The notes: a model not told the origin generated them from the letters alone. Positions 27,371 through 36,279 are shown, counted from the stretch's first letter. The stretch: 64,000 nt of DNA from [Mycobacterium] zoologicum (GCF_020172665.1 NZ_CP083985.1:93060-157059); one strand, 5' to 3'. A program made the numbers and translations.

Positions 27371-28174
27371 TCAGGGGTGCAGGTTCCACTGCCCGCAGTC
27401 ATGGGCCATGACGTCGTTGACGTCGACTTCGATTCCACCGACCACCGGACCCGGGCTCGATGCGGTGCTCACGATCCGCTGGAAGAGCACGGCCGCGGGG
27501 TCGCGCTTACCGTTCGACCAGGATCGGGTCTGCCAGGCCCACCGGTGTCCCGGCGTGCTGGAGCTGCCGATCACAGCGTCGGCGGCAGCCCACTGGCAAG
27601 CGTTGACGCCACCGTAGACGCCGGTGCGTTGCACGCCCAGAACCGAATTGATTCCCCGAAACCATTGCAGCGCAACATTGTTCCAGGTCTCGCGGTTGAT
27701 GTCGTCGTCGACACTGAAGAAGATCGGTGCGTTGCGTGCGCCACCGGCCGCGGTGTGCAGCTGCCAGGCGGTGTGCGCGTCGCTGACGCCGCCGGCGAAC
27801 CCGCGGGTGAAGTCCGACGGGGCCGTCCCGCCCGGCTTGCCGAACTGGTAATTACTGACGATCACCAGGCCCGCGGCGGTCAGCGACTCGGCGTAGGGCC
27901 GGGTGATCGGCTTGGCGCCGAAGCTGGACCCGGGCCGCGACGTCGACACGTAGTTGATGACCCCGGAGTAGCCGGCGGCGCGGATGTCCTGGGCCGGGAT
28001 CTGGCGCATGGCGTAGTCGATCAACATGTGTCCGGTGCCCGCGGCGACGGGCGCGCCGGCCCCCGCCGCTGCCACGCCCAGACCGGCCATCGCCGTCGCC
28101 GCCGAGGCGTATCGGAGCACGTCACGGCGGGAGAGATGGTTCCGGGAGGGGGAGGTTCGTGGCGAATCGGACAC
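27371..28174 (-). CDS. Tat-exported DUF1906 (Rv2525c-like) glycoside-hydrolase-fold protein
   Basis: 267 residues from GTG 28174. N-terminal twin-arginine signal: LSRRDVLRYASAATAMAGLG then an AGAGAP..A cleavage region. The mature part is a DUF1906 TIM barrel (LIDYAMRQIPAQDIRAAGYS, IVSNYQFGKPGG, PIFFSVDDDINRETWN, TGVYGGVNACQWA). Rv2525c of M. tuberculosis is a Tat substrate implicated in cell-wall metabolism and beta-lactam sensitivity. A paralogue is encoded at 33451. A longer reading from ATG 28252 would put 26 non-signal residues in front of the Tat signal, so it is rejected. Confidence 0.87.
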   Translation of the reverse strand: MSDSPRTSPSRNHLSRRDVLRYASAATAMAGLGVAAAGAGAPVAAGTGHMLIDYAMRQIPAQDIRAAGYSGVINYVSTSRPGSSFGAKPITRPYAESLTAAGLVIVSNYQFGKPGGTAPSDFTRGFAGGVSDAHTAWQLHTAAGGARNAPIFFSVDDDINRETWNNVALQWFRGINSVLGVQRTGVYGGVNACQWAAADAVIGSSSTPGHRWAWQTRSWSNGKRDPAAVLFQRIVSTASSPGPVVGGIEVDVNDVMAHDCGQWNLHP

Positions 28175-28184
28175 GCCCCCGATG

Positions 28185-28206
28185 TTAACAATGTGACTGT
28201 TGTTAA
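28185..28206. promoter_or_regulatory. Inverted repeat TTAACA-N10-TGTTAA between divergent genes
   Basis: Six-base arms at 28185-28190 and 28201-28206 with a 10-base centre, 10 bases upstream of the DUF1906 GTG (28174) and 45 bases upstream of the CruF-like ATG (28251). Such spacing matches a dimeric regulator site on one DNA face. No adjacent regulator gene identifies the protein. Confidence 0.5.
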
Positions 28207-28250
28207 TAGGGTTGCCCGCGCCGCGGATCGGCGGTCTCGTTTCCGTAAAC

Positions 28251-29195
28251 ATGGTCGTTCTGTCCGGTGATGAAGTCGGCGACAGCTACGCTGCGACGGT
28301 GTCGACGCCGGTGAGCAGCGCATCGCCGACGGCTCCGCGCGGGGCCGGGTTGGTGATCACCTGCTGGTGCGTCCTGGCGGTCTGGCTGGTGGCGACGGTG
28401 GGCAATGCCGTGAGCGCCGGATCGTCGAGAGCCGCTGACGCCGAAGCGATCTGGGGTGCGGCGCTGCTGGTGTTCGTGGTCCTTCATACGTTCACCCTTT
28501 ATCGACCCGCCGGTGTCATCGCCTACTTCGCGATCGCGGTGACGGTGGGGTTCGGCCTCGAGGCGTGCAGTGTGGCGACCGGCTTCCCATTCGGCTTCTA
28601 CACCCATCACATGGCAGGTCCCCGTGCGCTCGGCATCCCGTTCCCGGTGGTGGCGGCCTGGGTGATGATCGCCTGGGTGGCGTGGATTCTGGCGCGGGTG
28701 ATCGTGGGCGAGTGCCGGAGCCGGCGCCTGGCCGTGCTGGGGACGCCGGTGGTCGCCACCCTGATCGCCGGCGGCTACGACCTGGTGATCGACCCGTTCG
28801 GGGCCTATGTGCGGCAGGTGTTCTCCTACCGGTCACCGAGTGGGGTGTTGGGTGTGCCGCTGAGCAACTACGTCGGCTGGCTGATCACGGGGTGGGTGCT
28901 GTTCCAGACGTTCGCGTTGATCGAGCGGCGGTGGCGACGCGAACCCACCGCGTCCACCCGATCGGCGCTGTTGATGCCGGCCGTCGTCTGGTTCGGCCTG
29001 GGCCTCCAGGTGAACCTCGGGCTGCTGCTGGTCGACGATGCCGCCACCACGACCATCGCGGGCAGGGCCGTCGCGCTGAAGGACGTCTATGAGACCTGCG
29101 TCGAGATGACCTGGTTCATGATGGGCCTGGTGGTGGTCATCGCCGTGGTGCGGCTGTTCTCGACGGAGACGCCGGGGCCCGACGGCACTCAGTGA
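28251..29195 (+). CDS. Carotenoid biosynthesis protein, CruF/DUF422 family
   Basis: 314 residues from ATG 28251, multi-pass membrane protein (about 7 helices). Family pattern: GFGLEACSVATGFPFGFYTH and the ITPFDP-like GGYDLVIDPFGAY, plus VPLSNYVGWLITGW. CruF/DUF422 proteins hydrate the psi-end of carotenoids (C-1',2' hydratases) or act in C50 carotenoid synthesis. No other carotenoid gene is nearby, so the pathway role is an inference from family alone. An earlier start at 28200 would overlap the operator repeat, so 28251 is preferred. Confidence 0.75.
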   Translation: MVVLSGDEVGDSYAATVSTPVSSASPTAPRGAGLVITCWCVLAVWLVATVGNAVSAGSSRAADAEAIWGAALLVFVVLHTFTLYRPAGVIAYFAIAVTVGFGLEACSVATGFPFGFYTHHMAGPRALGIPFPVVAAWVMIAWVAWILARVIVGECRSRRLAVLGTPVVATLIAGGYDLVIDPFGAYVRQVFSYRSPSGVLGVPLSNYVGWLITGWVLFQTFALIERRWRREPTASTRSALLMPAVVWFGLGLQVNLGLLLVDDAATTTIAGRAVALKDVYETCVEMTWFMMGLVVVIAVVRLFSTETPGPDGTQ

Positions 29196-29211
29196 TCGGT
29201 CGCCCGCACCC

Positions 29212-29238
29212 TTGACCTAAGTCAAACGATTGACTTAA
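29212..29238 (+). promoter_or_regulatory. Cluster of TTGACYTAA half-sites upstream of tesB operon
   Basis: TTGACCTAAGTCAA (29212-29225) is an inverted repeat of TTGAC/GTCAA, followed after 4 bases by another direct copy TTGACTTAA (29230-29238). Three half-sites with regular spacing, ending 44 bases before the ATG at 29283, suggest binding by a dimeric regulator. Alternatively TTGACY may act as -35 elements. Confidence 0.5.
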
Positions 29239-29282
29239 ATGGGTCACGCTGCCGGCTCCCCGGTGGTCAGCCGAGGAGGTTC

Positions 29283-30257
29283 ATGTCCGCCCGTCAAGTC
29301 GTAGCCGGCGCCTCGGACTTCACCGGCCCGCTGCGCGATACCGGCACTCCGCTGGAGGCCGCGACGCTGGGCGCACTCGACCGGCTGCAGCAGGTGCTGA
29401 CGCCGCAACCCACCGGCGCCGACCGGTTCCGGGCCGACAACGAGGCCGGCCGCTTCGGCCGGATCTTCGGCGGCCAGCTCGTGGCCCAGGCGATGGCCGC
29501 GGCGGCGGCCACCGTCGACGGGCCCAGCCCGCATTCGATCCACGCCGCGTTCCTGCGGGCCGGGGATTGCGACGCGCCGCTGGACATCGTCGTCGACCGC
29601 ACTCGTGACGGACGATCCATGTCGATCCGCCACGTCGAGGTGCGCCAGGCCGGACACACGCTGCTGACGGCCACGGTGTCCTTCGACAGCAATCCCGAGG
29701 ACGGCCCCGAGAACCACCTGGCCACGACCGAATTCAACGACGCGCCGGAGTCGCATCCGCTGCTGCAGCACTGGGTGCGCCAGGCCCCGCCCGGGCTGGC
29801 AGAGCGGGGCATGACCTGGATCGACACCCCACCCCCGTTGGAGCTGCGGATCGCCGAGCCGCCGATCTTCCTGGGAGGCGGGCGGGGACCGGGGGAGCGC
29901 ACCCACTGGATGCGGCTGCCGCGCAGCATCGACGGCGGGCCGGTGACCGACGCCGTGCTGCTCGCCTACGCCACCGATTACCTGTTGGTGGACATGGCGC
30001 TTCGGTCCCACCCGCAGTGCGTCGGCTACGGAACGCACACCGGCCTCACCCTCGACCACGCCGTCTGGTTGCACCGCCCGGTGCGCTTCGATCGATGGCA
30101 CGCCTACACCCAGCAGACCGTCGCCGTCGGCGGTCATCGAGCCCTGGTCCGGGGCAGCATCGTCGACTCGGCGGGCCGTCACGTGGCCAGTACCGCGCAG
30201 GAAGTCCTCATCCGTCCGACCGGCGGAACGCCACCACGAAAGGCAGCAGACCAGTGA
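29283..30257 (+). CDS. Acyl-CoA thioesterase II (TesB-like)
   Basis: 324 residues, double hot-dog fold. N-terminal motif NEAGRFGRIFGGQLVAQAMA corresponds to the TesB R.FGGQV.GQA region, followed by HSIHAAFLRAGD. The C-terminal half has DHAVWLHRPVRFDRW, containing the Asp used in catalysis, and VRGSIVDSAGRHVASTAQE. It hydrolyses acyl-CoA to free acid and CoA. Excellent RBS (GAGGAGG, 4 bases before ATG). The TGA overlaps the next gene's GTG, forming an operon of TesB, ALDH, SDR and LLM enzymes. Substrate chain unknown. Confidence 0.88.
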   Translation: MSARQVVAGASDFTGPLRDTGTPLEAATLGALDRLQQVLTPQPTGADRFRADNEAGRFGRIFGGQLVAQAMAAAAATVDGPSPHSIHAAFLRAGDCDAPLDIVVDRTRDGRSMSIRHVEVRQAGHTLLTATVSFDSNPEDGPENHLATTEFNDAPESHPLLQHWVRQAPPGLAERGMTWIDTPPPLELRIAEPPIFLGGGRGPGERTHWMRLPRSIDGGPVTDAVLLAYATDYLLVDMALRSHPQCVGYGTHTGLTLDHAVWLHRPVRFDRWHAYTQQTVAVGGHRALVRGSIVDSAGRHVASTAQEVLIRPTGGTPPRKAADQ

Positions 30258-31660
30258 CCACCATCATCCCCGTCTACAACCCGTCGACCGAGGAACAGAT
30301 CGCCGAGGTCCCCGACGCGGATCAGGCGGCCGTGGACGCGGCGGTGGCGCGCGCCCGGGAGAGCTTCGAATCGGGAGTGTGGCGCAAACTGCCCGCGGCC
30401 CGGCGCGCCGAGATCCTGTTCCGCGCAGCCGAGATCATCAAAGAGCGCACGCCCGAACTCGCCGAGATCGAATCCCGCGACAACGGGATGACCGCCATGG
30501 GCGCCAGTCAGATCATCAAGGTCTCCCAGGAGATGCTGACCTACTACGCCGGCTGGGTCGGCAAGATCCACGGCGAGTCTGCCAACCTGGTCTCCGACGG
30601 CCTGCTCGGGCACTTCGAGGAGTACCACACCTTCACCCAGCTCGAGCCGGTCGGCGTCGTCGGATTGATCATCCCTTGGAATGGACCGTTTTTCGTCGCC
30701 ATGCTCAAGGTGGCCCCGGCGCTGGCCGCCGGCTGCAGCTGCGTGCTCAAGCCCGCCGAGGAAACCCCGCTGACCGCGCTGAAACTGGAGGAGATCTTCC
30801 GAGAGGCCGGCCTGCCCGACGGAGTCCTCAACGTCGTCACCGGCTACGGCGAGACCACCGGGGCCGCGCTGACGGCGCACCCGGACGTCGACAAGATCTC
30901 GTTCACCGGATCGACCGAAGTGGGACGGCTGATCGTCAAGGCGGCCGCCGGAAACCTCAAGCGCCTCACGCTGGAGCTCGGCGGCAAGTCGCCGCTGATC
31001 ATGTTCGACGACGCCAACCTGGACAAGGCGATCATGATGGCCGGCATGGGCCTGCTGGCCGGCTCGGGCCAGAACTGTTCGTGCACCTCACGGATCTATG
31101 TCCAGCGCGGTATCTACGAGCAGGTGGTCGAGGGCCTGGTCAACTTCGCCCAGATGCTGCCGATGGGTGGCAGCGACGACCCGAATTCGGTGCTGGGCCC
31201 GCTGATCAGTGACAAGCAGCGGCAGCGGGTGGCGGGCATCGTCGACGACGGCGTGGCCGCCGGGGCGCAGGTCATCACCGGGGGCAAACCGATGGACCGC
31301 CGCGGCTACTTCTACGAGGCGACGATCATCACCAACACCACCCCGGACATGCGGCTGATCCGCGAGGAGATCTTCGGCCCGGTCGGATCGGTGATCCCGT
31401 TCGACTCCGAGGACGAGGCGATCGCCGCCGCCAACAACACCGAATACGGTCTGGCCGGCGCCATCTGGACCGAGAACCTCAGCCGCGCCCACCGGGTCGC
31501 CAACGCGCTTCGCGGAGGCCAGATCTGGGTGAACTCCGCGCTGGCCGCCGACCCGTCCATGCCGATCTGCGGGCACAAGCAGTCGGGTTGGGGCGGCGAA
31601 CGCGGGCGCAAGGGCCTGGAGGCCTACTTCAACACCAAGTCGGTCTACATCAGCCTGTGA
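30254..31660 (+). CDS. Aldehyde dehydrogenase family protein
   Basis: 468 residues from the GTG overlapping the tesB stop (GTGA). NAD(P)-binding IIPWNGPF and FTGSTEVG, catalytic Glu in LTLELGGKSPLI, catalytic Cys in GQNCSCTSR, and EEIFGPVGSVIPF near the C terminus are all present. It oxidises an aldehyde to the acid; coupling with a thioesterase, a short-chain dehydrogenase and an F420-type oxidoreductase suggests a catabolic pathway for an alcohol or terpenoid-like substrate, which is an inference. Longer in-frame readings overlap tesB and are unsupported. Confidence 0.9.
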   Translation: MTTIIPVYNPSTEEQIAEVPDADQAAVDAAVARARESFESGVWRKLPAARRAEILFRAAEIIKERTPELAEIESRDNGMTAMGASQIIKVSQEMLTYYAGWVGKIHGESANLVSDGLLGHFEEYHTFTQLEPVGVVGLIIPWNGPFFVAMLKVAPALAAGCSCVLKPAEETPLTALKLEEIFREAGLPDGVLNVVTGYGETTGAALTAHPDVDKISFTGSTEVGRLIVKAAAGNLKRLTLELGGKSPLIMFDDANLDKAIMMAGMGLLAGSGQNCSCTSRIYVQRGIYEQVVEGLVNFAQMLPMGGSDDPNSVLGPLISDKQRQRVAGIVDDGVAAGAQVITGGKPMDRRGYFYEATIITNTTPDMRLIREEIFGPVGSVIPFDSEDEAIAAANNTEYGLAGAIWTENLSRAHRVANALRGGQIWVNSALAADPSMPICGHKQSGWGGERGRKGLEAYFNTKSVYISL

Positions 31661-31693
31661 CCGGCTGACAACCCAACCCTCAGGAGGCCGCCG

Positions 31694-32509
31694 ATGGTGC
31701 TGCGCAAGGACGCGTCGTCGTTGGAGGGCCGGGTGGCCGTGATCACCGGGGGTGGCGCGGGCATCGGGCGCGGCATCGCCGAGACCTTCGCGGAATTCGG
31801 TGCCCGGGTGGCGATCTGGGAACGCGACCCGCAAACCGCGGAGCAGGCCGCTGCCGCGGTCGGGGGCCTGGCCTGTCCGATCGACGTCCGCGACCCCGAC
31901 CAGGTCGATGCCGCGCTGGCCGAGACCATCGCGGCGGTGGGGCTGCCGACGGTTCTGGTCAACAACGCCGGCGGGACGTTCGCCTCGGCGCTTCTGGACA
32001 CCACGCCGAACGGCTGGGACGCCTTGATCCGCTCCAACCTGACCCAGGTGCTGCTGTGTACGCAACGGGTGGCGCGGGCCCTGGTGCGGCGGGGCGAGCC
32101 CGGCAGCGTCATCAACGTCAGCAGCATCGAGGGCACCCGTGCCGCGCCGGGTTACGCCGCCTATGCGGCGGCCAAGGCGGGCGTCATCAACTACACCAAG
32201 ACCGCCGCGCTGGAGCTGGCGCCGCACGGCATCCGGGTCAACTGCCTGGCGCCCGACCTCACCCTGACCGAAGGCATCGAGCGGGTCGGCTCGCCCGAGA
32301 TGCTGGCCGGCGCGGGCCACATGATCCCGATGGGCCGCCCCGGCCACGTCGACGAGATGGCCGGGGCCGCAGTATTTCTCGCCAGTGACATGAGTTCCTA
32401 CGTCACCGGGCAGGCGCTGCACGTCGACGGGGGCACCCACGCCGCCGGCGGCTGGTACCACCATCCCGACAGCGGCGACTACCTACTCGGGCCGCCGCGA
32501 AAGGAATAG
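31694..32509 (+). CDS. Short-chain dehydrogenase/reductase
   Basis: 271 residues. Cofactor site VITGGGAGIGRG (TGxxxGxG), NNAGG, active-site Ser in NVSSIEG and YAAYAAAK (Y-x3-K). The acidic residue after the second strand (IWERD) favours NAD over NADP. It ends with the C-terminal HVDGGTHAAGGWYH typical of FabG-like members. Third gene of the tesB-ALDH-SDR-LLM operon, 33 bases after ALDH, with AGGAGG before ATG. Substrate unknown. Confidence 0.9.
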   Translation: MVLRKDASSLEGRVAVITGGGAGIGRGIAETFAEFGARVAIWERDPQTAEQAAAAVGGLACPIDVRDPDQVDAALAETIAAVGLPTVLVNNAGGTFASALLDTTPNGWDALIRSNLTQVLLCTQRVARALVRRGEPGSVINVSSIEGTRAAPGYAAYAAAKAGVINYTKTAALELAPHGIRVNCLAPDLTLTEGIERVGSPEMLAGAGHMIPMGRPGHVDEMAGAAVFLASDMSSYVTGQALHVDGGTHAAGGWYHHPDSGDYLLGPPRKE

Positions 32510-32511
32510 GC

Positions 32512-33432
32512 ATGCGATTCGCGTTCACCTACCCGATCATCACTCACCCCTGCGACCCGGAACTGGCGTCACCGCACGGGGTCGCCGCCGTGGCACGAGC
32601 CGCCGAGGCCGCCGGATTCGACGCCATGGGCTTCACCGATCACCCGGCGCCCACCCAACGCTGGCTCGACGCCGGGGGCCACGACAGCCTGGACCCGTTC
32701 GTGGCAATGGGATTCGCTGCCGCGCACACCCGCATCCTGCGGTTCATCCCGAACGTCGTGGTGCTGCCCTACCGCAATCCCTTCGTGGTCGCCAAAGCGG
32801 GAGCGACACTGGACCTGCTCTCCGGGGGACGCTTCACCCTGGCCGTCGGCGTCGGCTATCTCAAGGGTGAATTCGCCGCTTTGGGAGTGGATTTCGACGA
32901 ACGTACCGGGCTGGTCGAGGAGAGCCTGGAGGTCATCCGGGCGATCTGGACCGGCGACGACGTCTCGTTCGAAGGCAGCAATTTCCACGCCCGGGGAATC
33001 ACTGCCCATCCACGCCCGGTCAGCCTCCCGCATCCGCCTATCTGGATCGGTGGGAACACCGGTAAGGCCCGCAGGCGGGTCGCCGCCCATGGTGATGGGT
33101 GGGCGCCGTTCGCGGCTCCGGCGGCCCTGGCCGGAACGGCGCGCACCGCCGCCATGGACACGGTCGAAGCGTTGGCCGCCGGTGTCGAGGACTTGAAGCG
33201 GCGCTGCGAGGAAGCGGGCCGGGACTTCGCGGGCATCGACATCTGTTTCTCCAATCTGGTCGGTGGCCGCGTCGGGTACGACGACTTCAAGCCGGACGCC
33301 TACTTGGACGGCCTGGGCCGGCTGGCCGATGCCGGCGTGACCTGGACGCAGGTGGCTTTGCCGGGAGACAGCCTGGCGCACGCCATCGAGGCCATCGAGC
33401 AGTTCGGCGAATCGGTGATCGGCCAGCAGTAG
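32512..33432 (+). CDS. LLM-class F420-dependent oxidoreductase
   Basis: 306 residues, luciferase-like TIM barrel. Motifs: VARAAEAAGFDAMGFTDHPA, NVVVLPYRNPFVVAKAGATL, LSGGRFTLAVGVGYLKGEFA and PPIWIGGNTGKARRR, all typical of mycobacterial F420-binding LLM enzymes. Starts 2 bases after the SDR stop, so cotranscribed. Reduction or oxidation of a carbonyl or ring substrate by F420 is the family reaction; specific substrate unknown. Confidence 0.87.
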   Translation: MRFAFTYPIITHPCDPELASPHGVAAVARAAEAAGFDAMGFTDHPAPTQRWLDAGGHDSLDPFVAMGFAAAHTRILRFIPNVVVLPYRNPFVVAKAGATLDLLSGGRFTLAVGVGYLKGEFAALGVDFDERTGLVEESLEVIRAIWTGDDVSFEGSNFHARGITAHPRPVSLPHPPIWIGGNTGKARRRVAAHGDGWAPFAAPAALAGTARTAAMDTVEALAAGVEDLKRRCEEAGRDFAGIDICFSNLVGGRVGYDDFKPDAYLDGLGRLADAGVTWTQVALPGDSLAHAIEAIEQFGESVIGQQ

Positions 33433-33450
33433 AGCTCTTAGTCTTTGCCG

Positions 33451-34239
33451 ATGACGGTTTCCCGGCGCGACATCCTGCGCTATGGCGCACTGGCGGTTCC
33501 CGCGCTCGCGGTCCCAGGCGTCTTCGGAGCTACCGCCGGTGCGCCGCCGGCCGCGGCAGAAGGACTGCGGCTCATCGACTTCGCTCACCGACTGGTGCAA
33601 CCTGAAGCGATCCGCGCGGCGGGCTTCGACGGGGCGTTGGTCTATGTCTCCGAACTGCGCCCGGGTGCCGACTTCGACTTCAAGCCCGTCACACGGGATT
33701 ACACCGATGGGCTGCGCGCGGCTGGCCTCCACGTGGTCAGCTGCTACCAGTACGGCAAACCCGGGTGGGTGAATTCGCCGTCGGACTTCACCCGCGGCTA
33801 CGACGGCGGGGTGGCCGACGCCCGCACCGCCCTGCGGCTGCACAACGCGGCCGGGGGCCCCGACACCGCCCCGATCTTCTTCAGCGTCGACGAGGACATC
33901 GATTCGTCGGCGTGGAAGAACCTGGCGTCCGCGTGGTTTCGCGGGATCAACTCCGTGCTCGGCGTGCCGCGAACCGGAATCTACGGTGGCGTGCGCCAGC
34001 TCGGCTGGGCGATCGGCGACAACGTGGTGGGGCATTCGACCAGCGCGGGTCACCGCTGGGCCTGGCAGACCAGGGCGTGGTCGGGCGGTCAACGGGAGCC
34101 GGCGGCCGTGCTGTTTCAGCGCGAGATCGTCACCGCCACCGACCCGGGCTTCATGATCGACGACGTGCACGTCGACGTAGATGATGTGTTGGCAGCCGAT
34201 TTCGGCCAGTGGGATCTCGGGGATCGCCGGATCCGATGA
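33451..34239 (+). CDS. Tat-exported DUF1906 (Rv2525c-like) protein, second copy
   Basis: 262 residues from ATG 33451. Tat signal SRRDILRYGALAVPALAVPG and a cleavage site near AAAEG. The mature barrel aligns with the copy at 27371: LIDFAHRLVQPEAIRAAGFD, VSCYQYGKPGW, PIFFSVDEDIDSSAWKN, TGIYGGVRQLGWA, HVDVDDVLAADFGQW. Unlike the first copy it is followed by a kinase-fusion gene with an ATGA overlap, so exported barrel and cytosolic protein are co-translated. Function likely in cell envelope by analogy with Rv2525c. Confidence 0.87.
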   Translation: MTVSRRDILRYGALAVPALAVPGVFGATAGAPPAAAEGLRLIDFAHRLVQPEAIRAAGFDGALVYVSELRPGADFDFKPVTRDYTDGLRAAGLHVVSCYQYGKPGWVNSPSDFTRGYDGGVADARTALRLHNAAGGPDTAPIFFSVDEDIDSSAWKNLASAWFRGINSVLGVPRTGIYGGVRQLGWAIGDNVVGHSTSAGHRWAWQTRAWSGGQREPAAVLFQREIVTATDPGFMIDDVHVDVDDVLAADFGQWDLGDRRIR

Positions 34240-36257
34240 CAGACCCGCCACCGCCGTCCTACGTTGGGCCAGTGCACCCTCACACCGAATCAGAACCGCT
34301 CGCATCGCCGGCGGATCTCAGCGCGGAATGGCTGACCCGCGTGCTCGGCGGCCCGAGCGTAACCGGATTCCGGACCGAACGGATCGGCACCGGACAGATG
34401 AGCGAGTGTTATCGGGTCACGCCGGCCTACGCGCAAGGATCCGCCGGGCCGGCCTCGCTGGTGCTCAAGGTAGCGGCCGGTGAACCGACCAGCCGGCAGA
34501 CCGGGCTGATGCTCGGGCTCTACGAGCGTGAGGTGAGGTTCTACACCGACATCGCGCCGCGGCTGTCAGGTCCGATCCCGCACTGCTATCACGCCGCCAT
34601 CGACACCGACACCGGGATCTTCGACCTGGTCCTGCAGGATGCGGCGCCGGCCGTCCCCGGCGACGACATTGCCGGCGCCGCCGTCGAGCAGGCATTGCTG
34701 GCGGTCTCCGAACTGGGCCGCATGCACTCCTCGCTGCGCGACGAGGCGGACCTGGCTGAGGTGGCGTGGCTCAACCGCGCGGCACCGATCAACCAGGCGC
34801 TGCTGCAGACCCTCTACGCGGGATTCCTGGACCGCTATGCGGCCCGGATCACCGATGAGCAACGCACGGTCTGCGACCGGCTGGTGGCCGGCTTCGACGG
34901 CTACCAGGCCGCCGAGGACCAGCAGCCGAAAGGACTGGTGCACGGCGACTATCGGCTGGACAACATGCTCCTGGGCGAACCCGGCTCGCCACGCGCCCTG
35001 ACGGTGGTGGACTGGCAGACCGTGACCTGGGCGCCGGCGTTCGTCGATCTCGCCTACTTCCTGGGCTGCGCGCTGCCGGTCGAGATCCGCCGGGCCCGCT
35101 TCGACGACCTGGTCCAGGCGTATCTGGCCGGCCGCGGACCCGATGCCGACGTCACCGCCGTCGACGTCCGGGAGGGGGTGCGCCGGCAGAGCTTCTTCGG
35201 GGTGATGATGGCCGTGGTCTCGTCCATGCTGGTCGGGCAGACCGAACGCGGCGACGACATGTTCATGACCATGCTGTCGCGGCACTGCGCCCAGGTTCTC
35301 GACACCGATGCGCTGGCGATCCTGCCCGCCCCGGCCGTCCCGGAGCCCCTGGCGTGCAACGACTCCGATGAGTACCCGCATCCGCCGGCAGCCGAGCCGC
35401 TGTGGAACGAGAGTTGGTACTTCGACTTCGTCGACCCGGCCGGGTCGATCGGTGGCTGGATCCGGCTGGGGCTGTACCCCAACGAGAATCACGCCTGGAT
35501 CAACGCCCTGCTGTGCGGGCCCGGCATGCCCACCGTGGCGCTCAACGACTTCCGTGCCGACCTGCCGGCCGAGCCGTTCTCGATCAGCACCGCCGGCATC
35601 ACCATGACCCAGCAGGTCATCGAACCGCTGCGGTGCTACCGGGTGGCGGTCAGCGGCACCGCCCAGGCCTTCGACGATCCGGCGGCGCTGCTACGCAACG
35701 AGACCGGTCGACCGGTGCCGCTGAATATGGAGCTCGAGTGGACCACCGCGGGGCGGCCGTATCAGTACCGGATCACCCCACGCTTCGAAATCCCCTGCAC
35801 CGTCACCGGTTCGGTCACCGTCGACGGCGTAACCCACGAGGTATCCGCGGTTCCGGGTCAACGTGATCATTCCTGGGGGGTGCGGGATTGGTGGGCGATG
35901 GACTGGGTGTGGAACGCCCTACATCTCGACGACGGCACCCACCTGCACGGCGTCGATGTCCGGATCCCGGGCATGCCGCCGGTGGGCATCGGTTACGTGC
36001 AGGACGACGCCGGGTTCATCGAACTGCAATCGGTGCAGGCCGAGGCGCAGTTCGGCCCCGACGACCTGCCGGTCTCTACGGTACTGCGCTTGCAGCCCAC
36101 CGGTCTGGTCGCCACCGCGGAGATCATCGCCCACGCGCCGGTGCGACTGGAGTCACTCGACGGTCGGGTCAGCCAGTTCCCCAGGGCCTGGGCGGCGGTC
36201 ACGATGGCCGACGGACGGACCGGGGTCGGTTGGCTGGAGTGGAACCGCAACCGTTGA
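34236..36257 (+). CDS. Two-domain protein: APH/ecdysteroid-kinase-like phosphotransferase fused to a beta-barrel domain
   Basis: 673 residues from ATG 34236 overlapping the DUF1906 stop. Residues about 30-370 are a choline/aminoglycoside-kinase-like fold: GTGQMSECYRV nucleotide loop, catalytic LVHGDYRLDNMLLG (HxDxxxxN) and metal-binding VVDWQTVTWAPAFVD. After a linker near 380, residues about 390-673 form a beta-rich domain (WNESWYFDFVDPAGSIGG, PFSISTAGITMTQQVIE, GQRDHSWGVRDWWAMDW) like the hydroxyneurosporene-synthase/AttH-type lipocalin group. It may phosphorylate a small hydrophobic alcohol bound by the barrel; that is inference. No antibiotic substrate should be assumed. Confidence 0.75.
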   Translation: MTDPPPPSYVGPVHPHTESEPLASPADLSAEWLTRVLGGPSVTGFRTERIGTGQMSECYRVTPAYAQGSAGPASLVLKVAAGEPTSRQTGLMLGLYEREVRFYTDIAPRLSGPIPHCYHAAIDTDTGIFDLVLQDAAPAVPGDDIAGAAVEQALLAVSELGRMHSSLRDEADLAEVAWLNRAAPINQALLQTLYAGFLDRYAARITDEQRTVCDRLVAGFDGYQAAEDQQPKGLVHGDYRLDNMLLGEPGSPRALTVVDWQTVTWAPAFVDLAYFLGCALPVEIRRARFDDLVQAYLAGRGPDADVTAVDVREGVRRQSFFGVMMAVVSSMLVGQTERGDDMFMTMLSRHCAQVLDTDALAILPAPAVPEPLACNDSDEYPHPPAAEPLWNESWYFDFVDPAGSIGGWIRLGLYPNENHAWINALLCGPGMPTVALNDFRADLPAEPFSISTAGITMTQQVIEPLRCYRVAVSGTAQAFDDPAALLRNETGRPVPLNMELEWTTAGRPYQYRITPRFEIPCTVTGSVTVDGVTHEVSAVPGQRDHSWGVRDWWAMDWVWNALHLDDGTHLHGVDVRIPGMPPVGIGYVQDDAGFIELQSVQAEAQFGPDDLPVSTVLRLQPTGLVATAEIIAHAPVRLESLDGRVSQFPRAWAAVTMADGRTGVGWLEWNRNR

Positions 36258-36279
36258 GCAGTGCTGCGACCATGTAGGC

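Noticed and set aside
34209..34235. Earlier start for the kinase-fusion protein
   Set aside because: It would lie inside the DUF1906 gene; the ATGA overlap at 34236 is the normal coupling arrangement.
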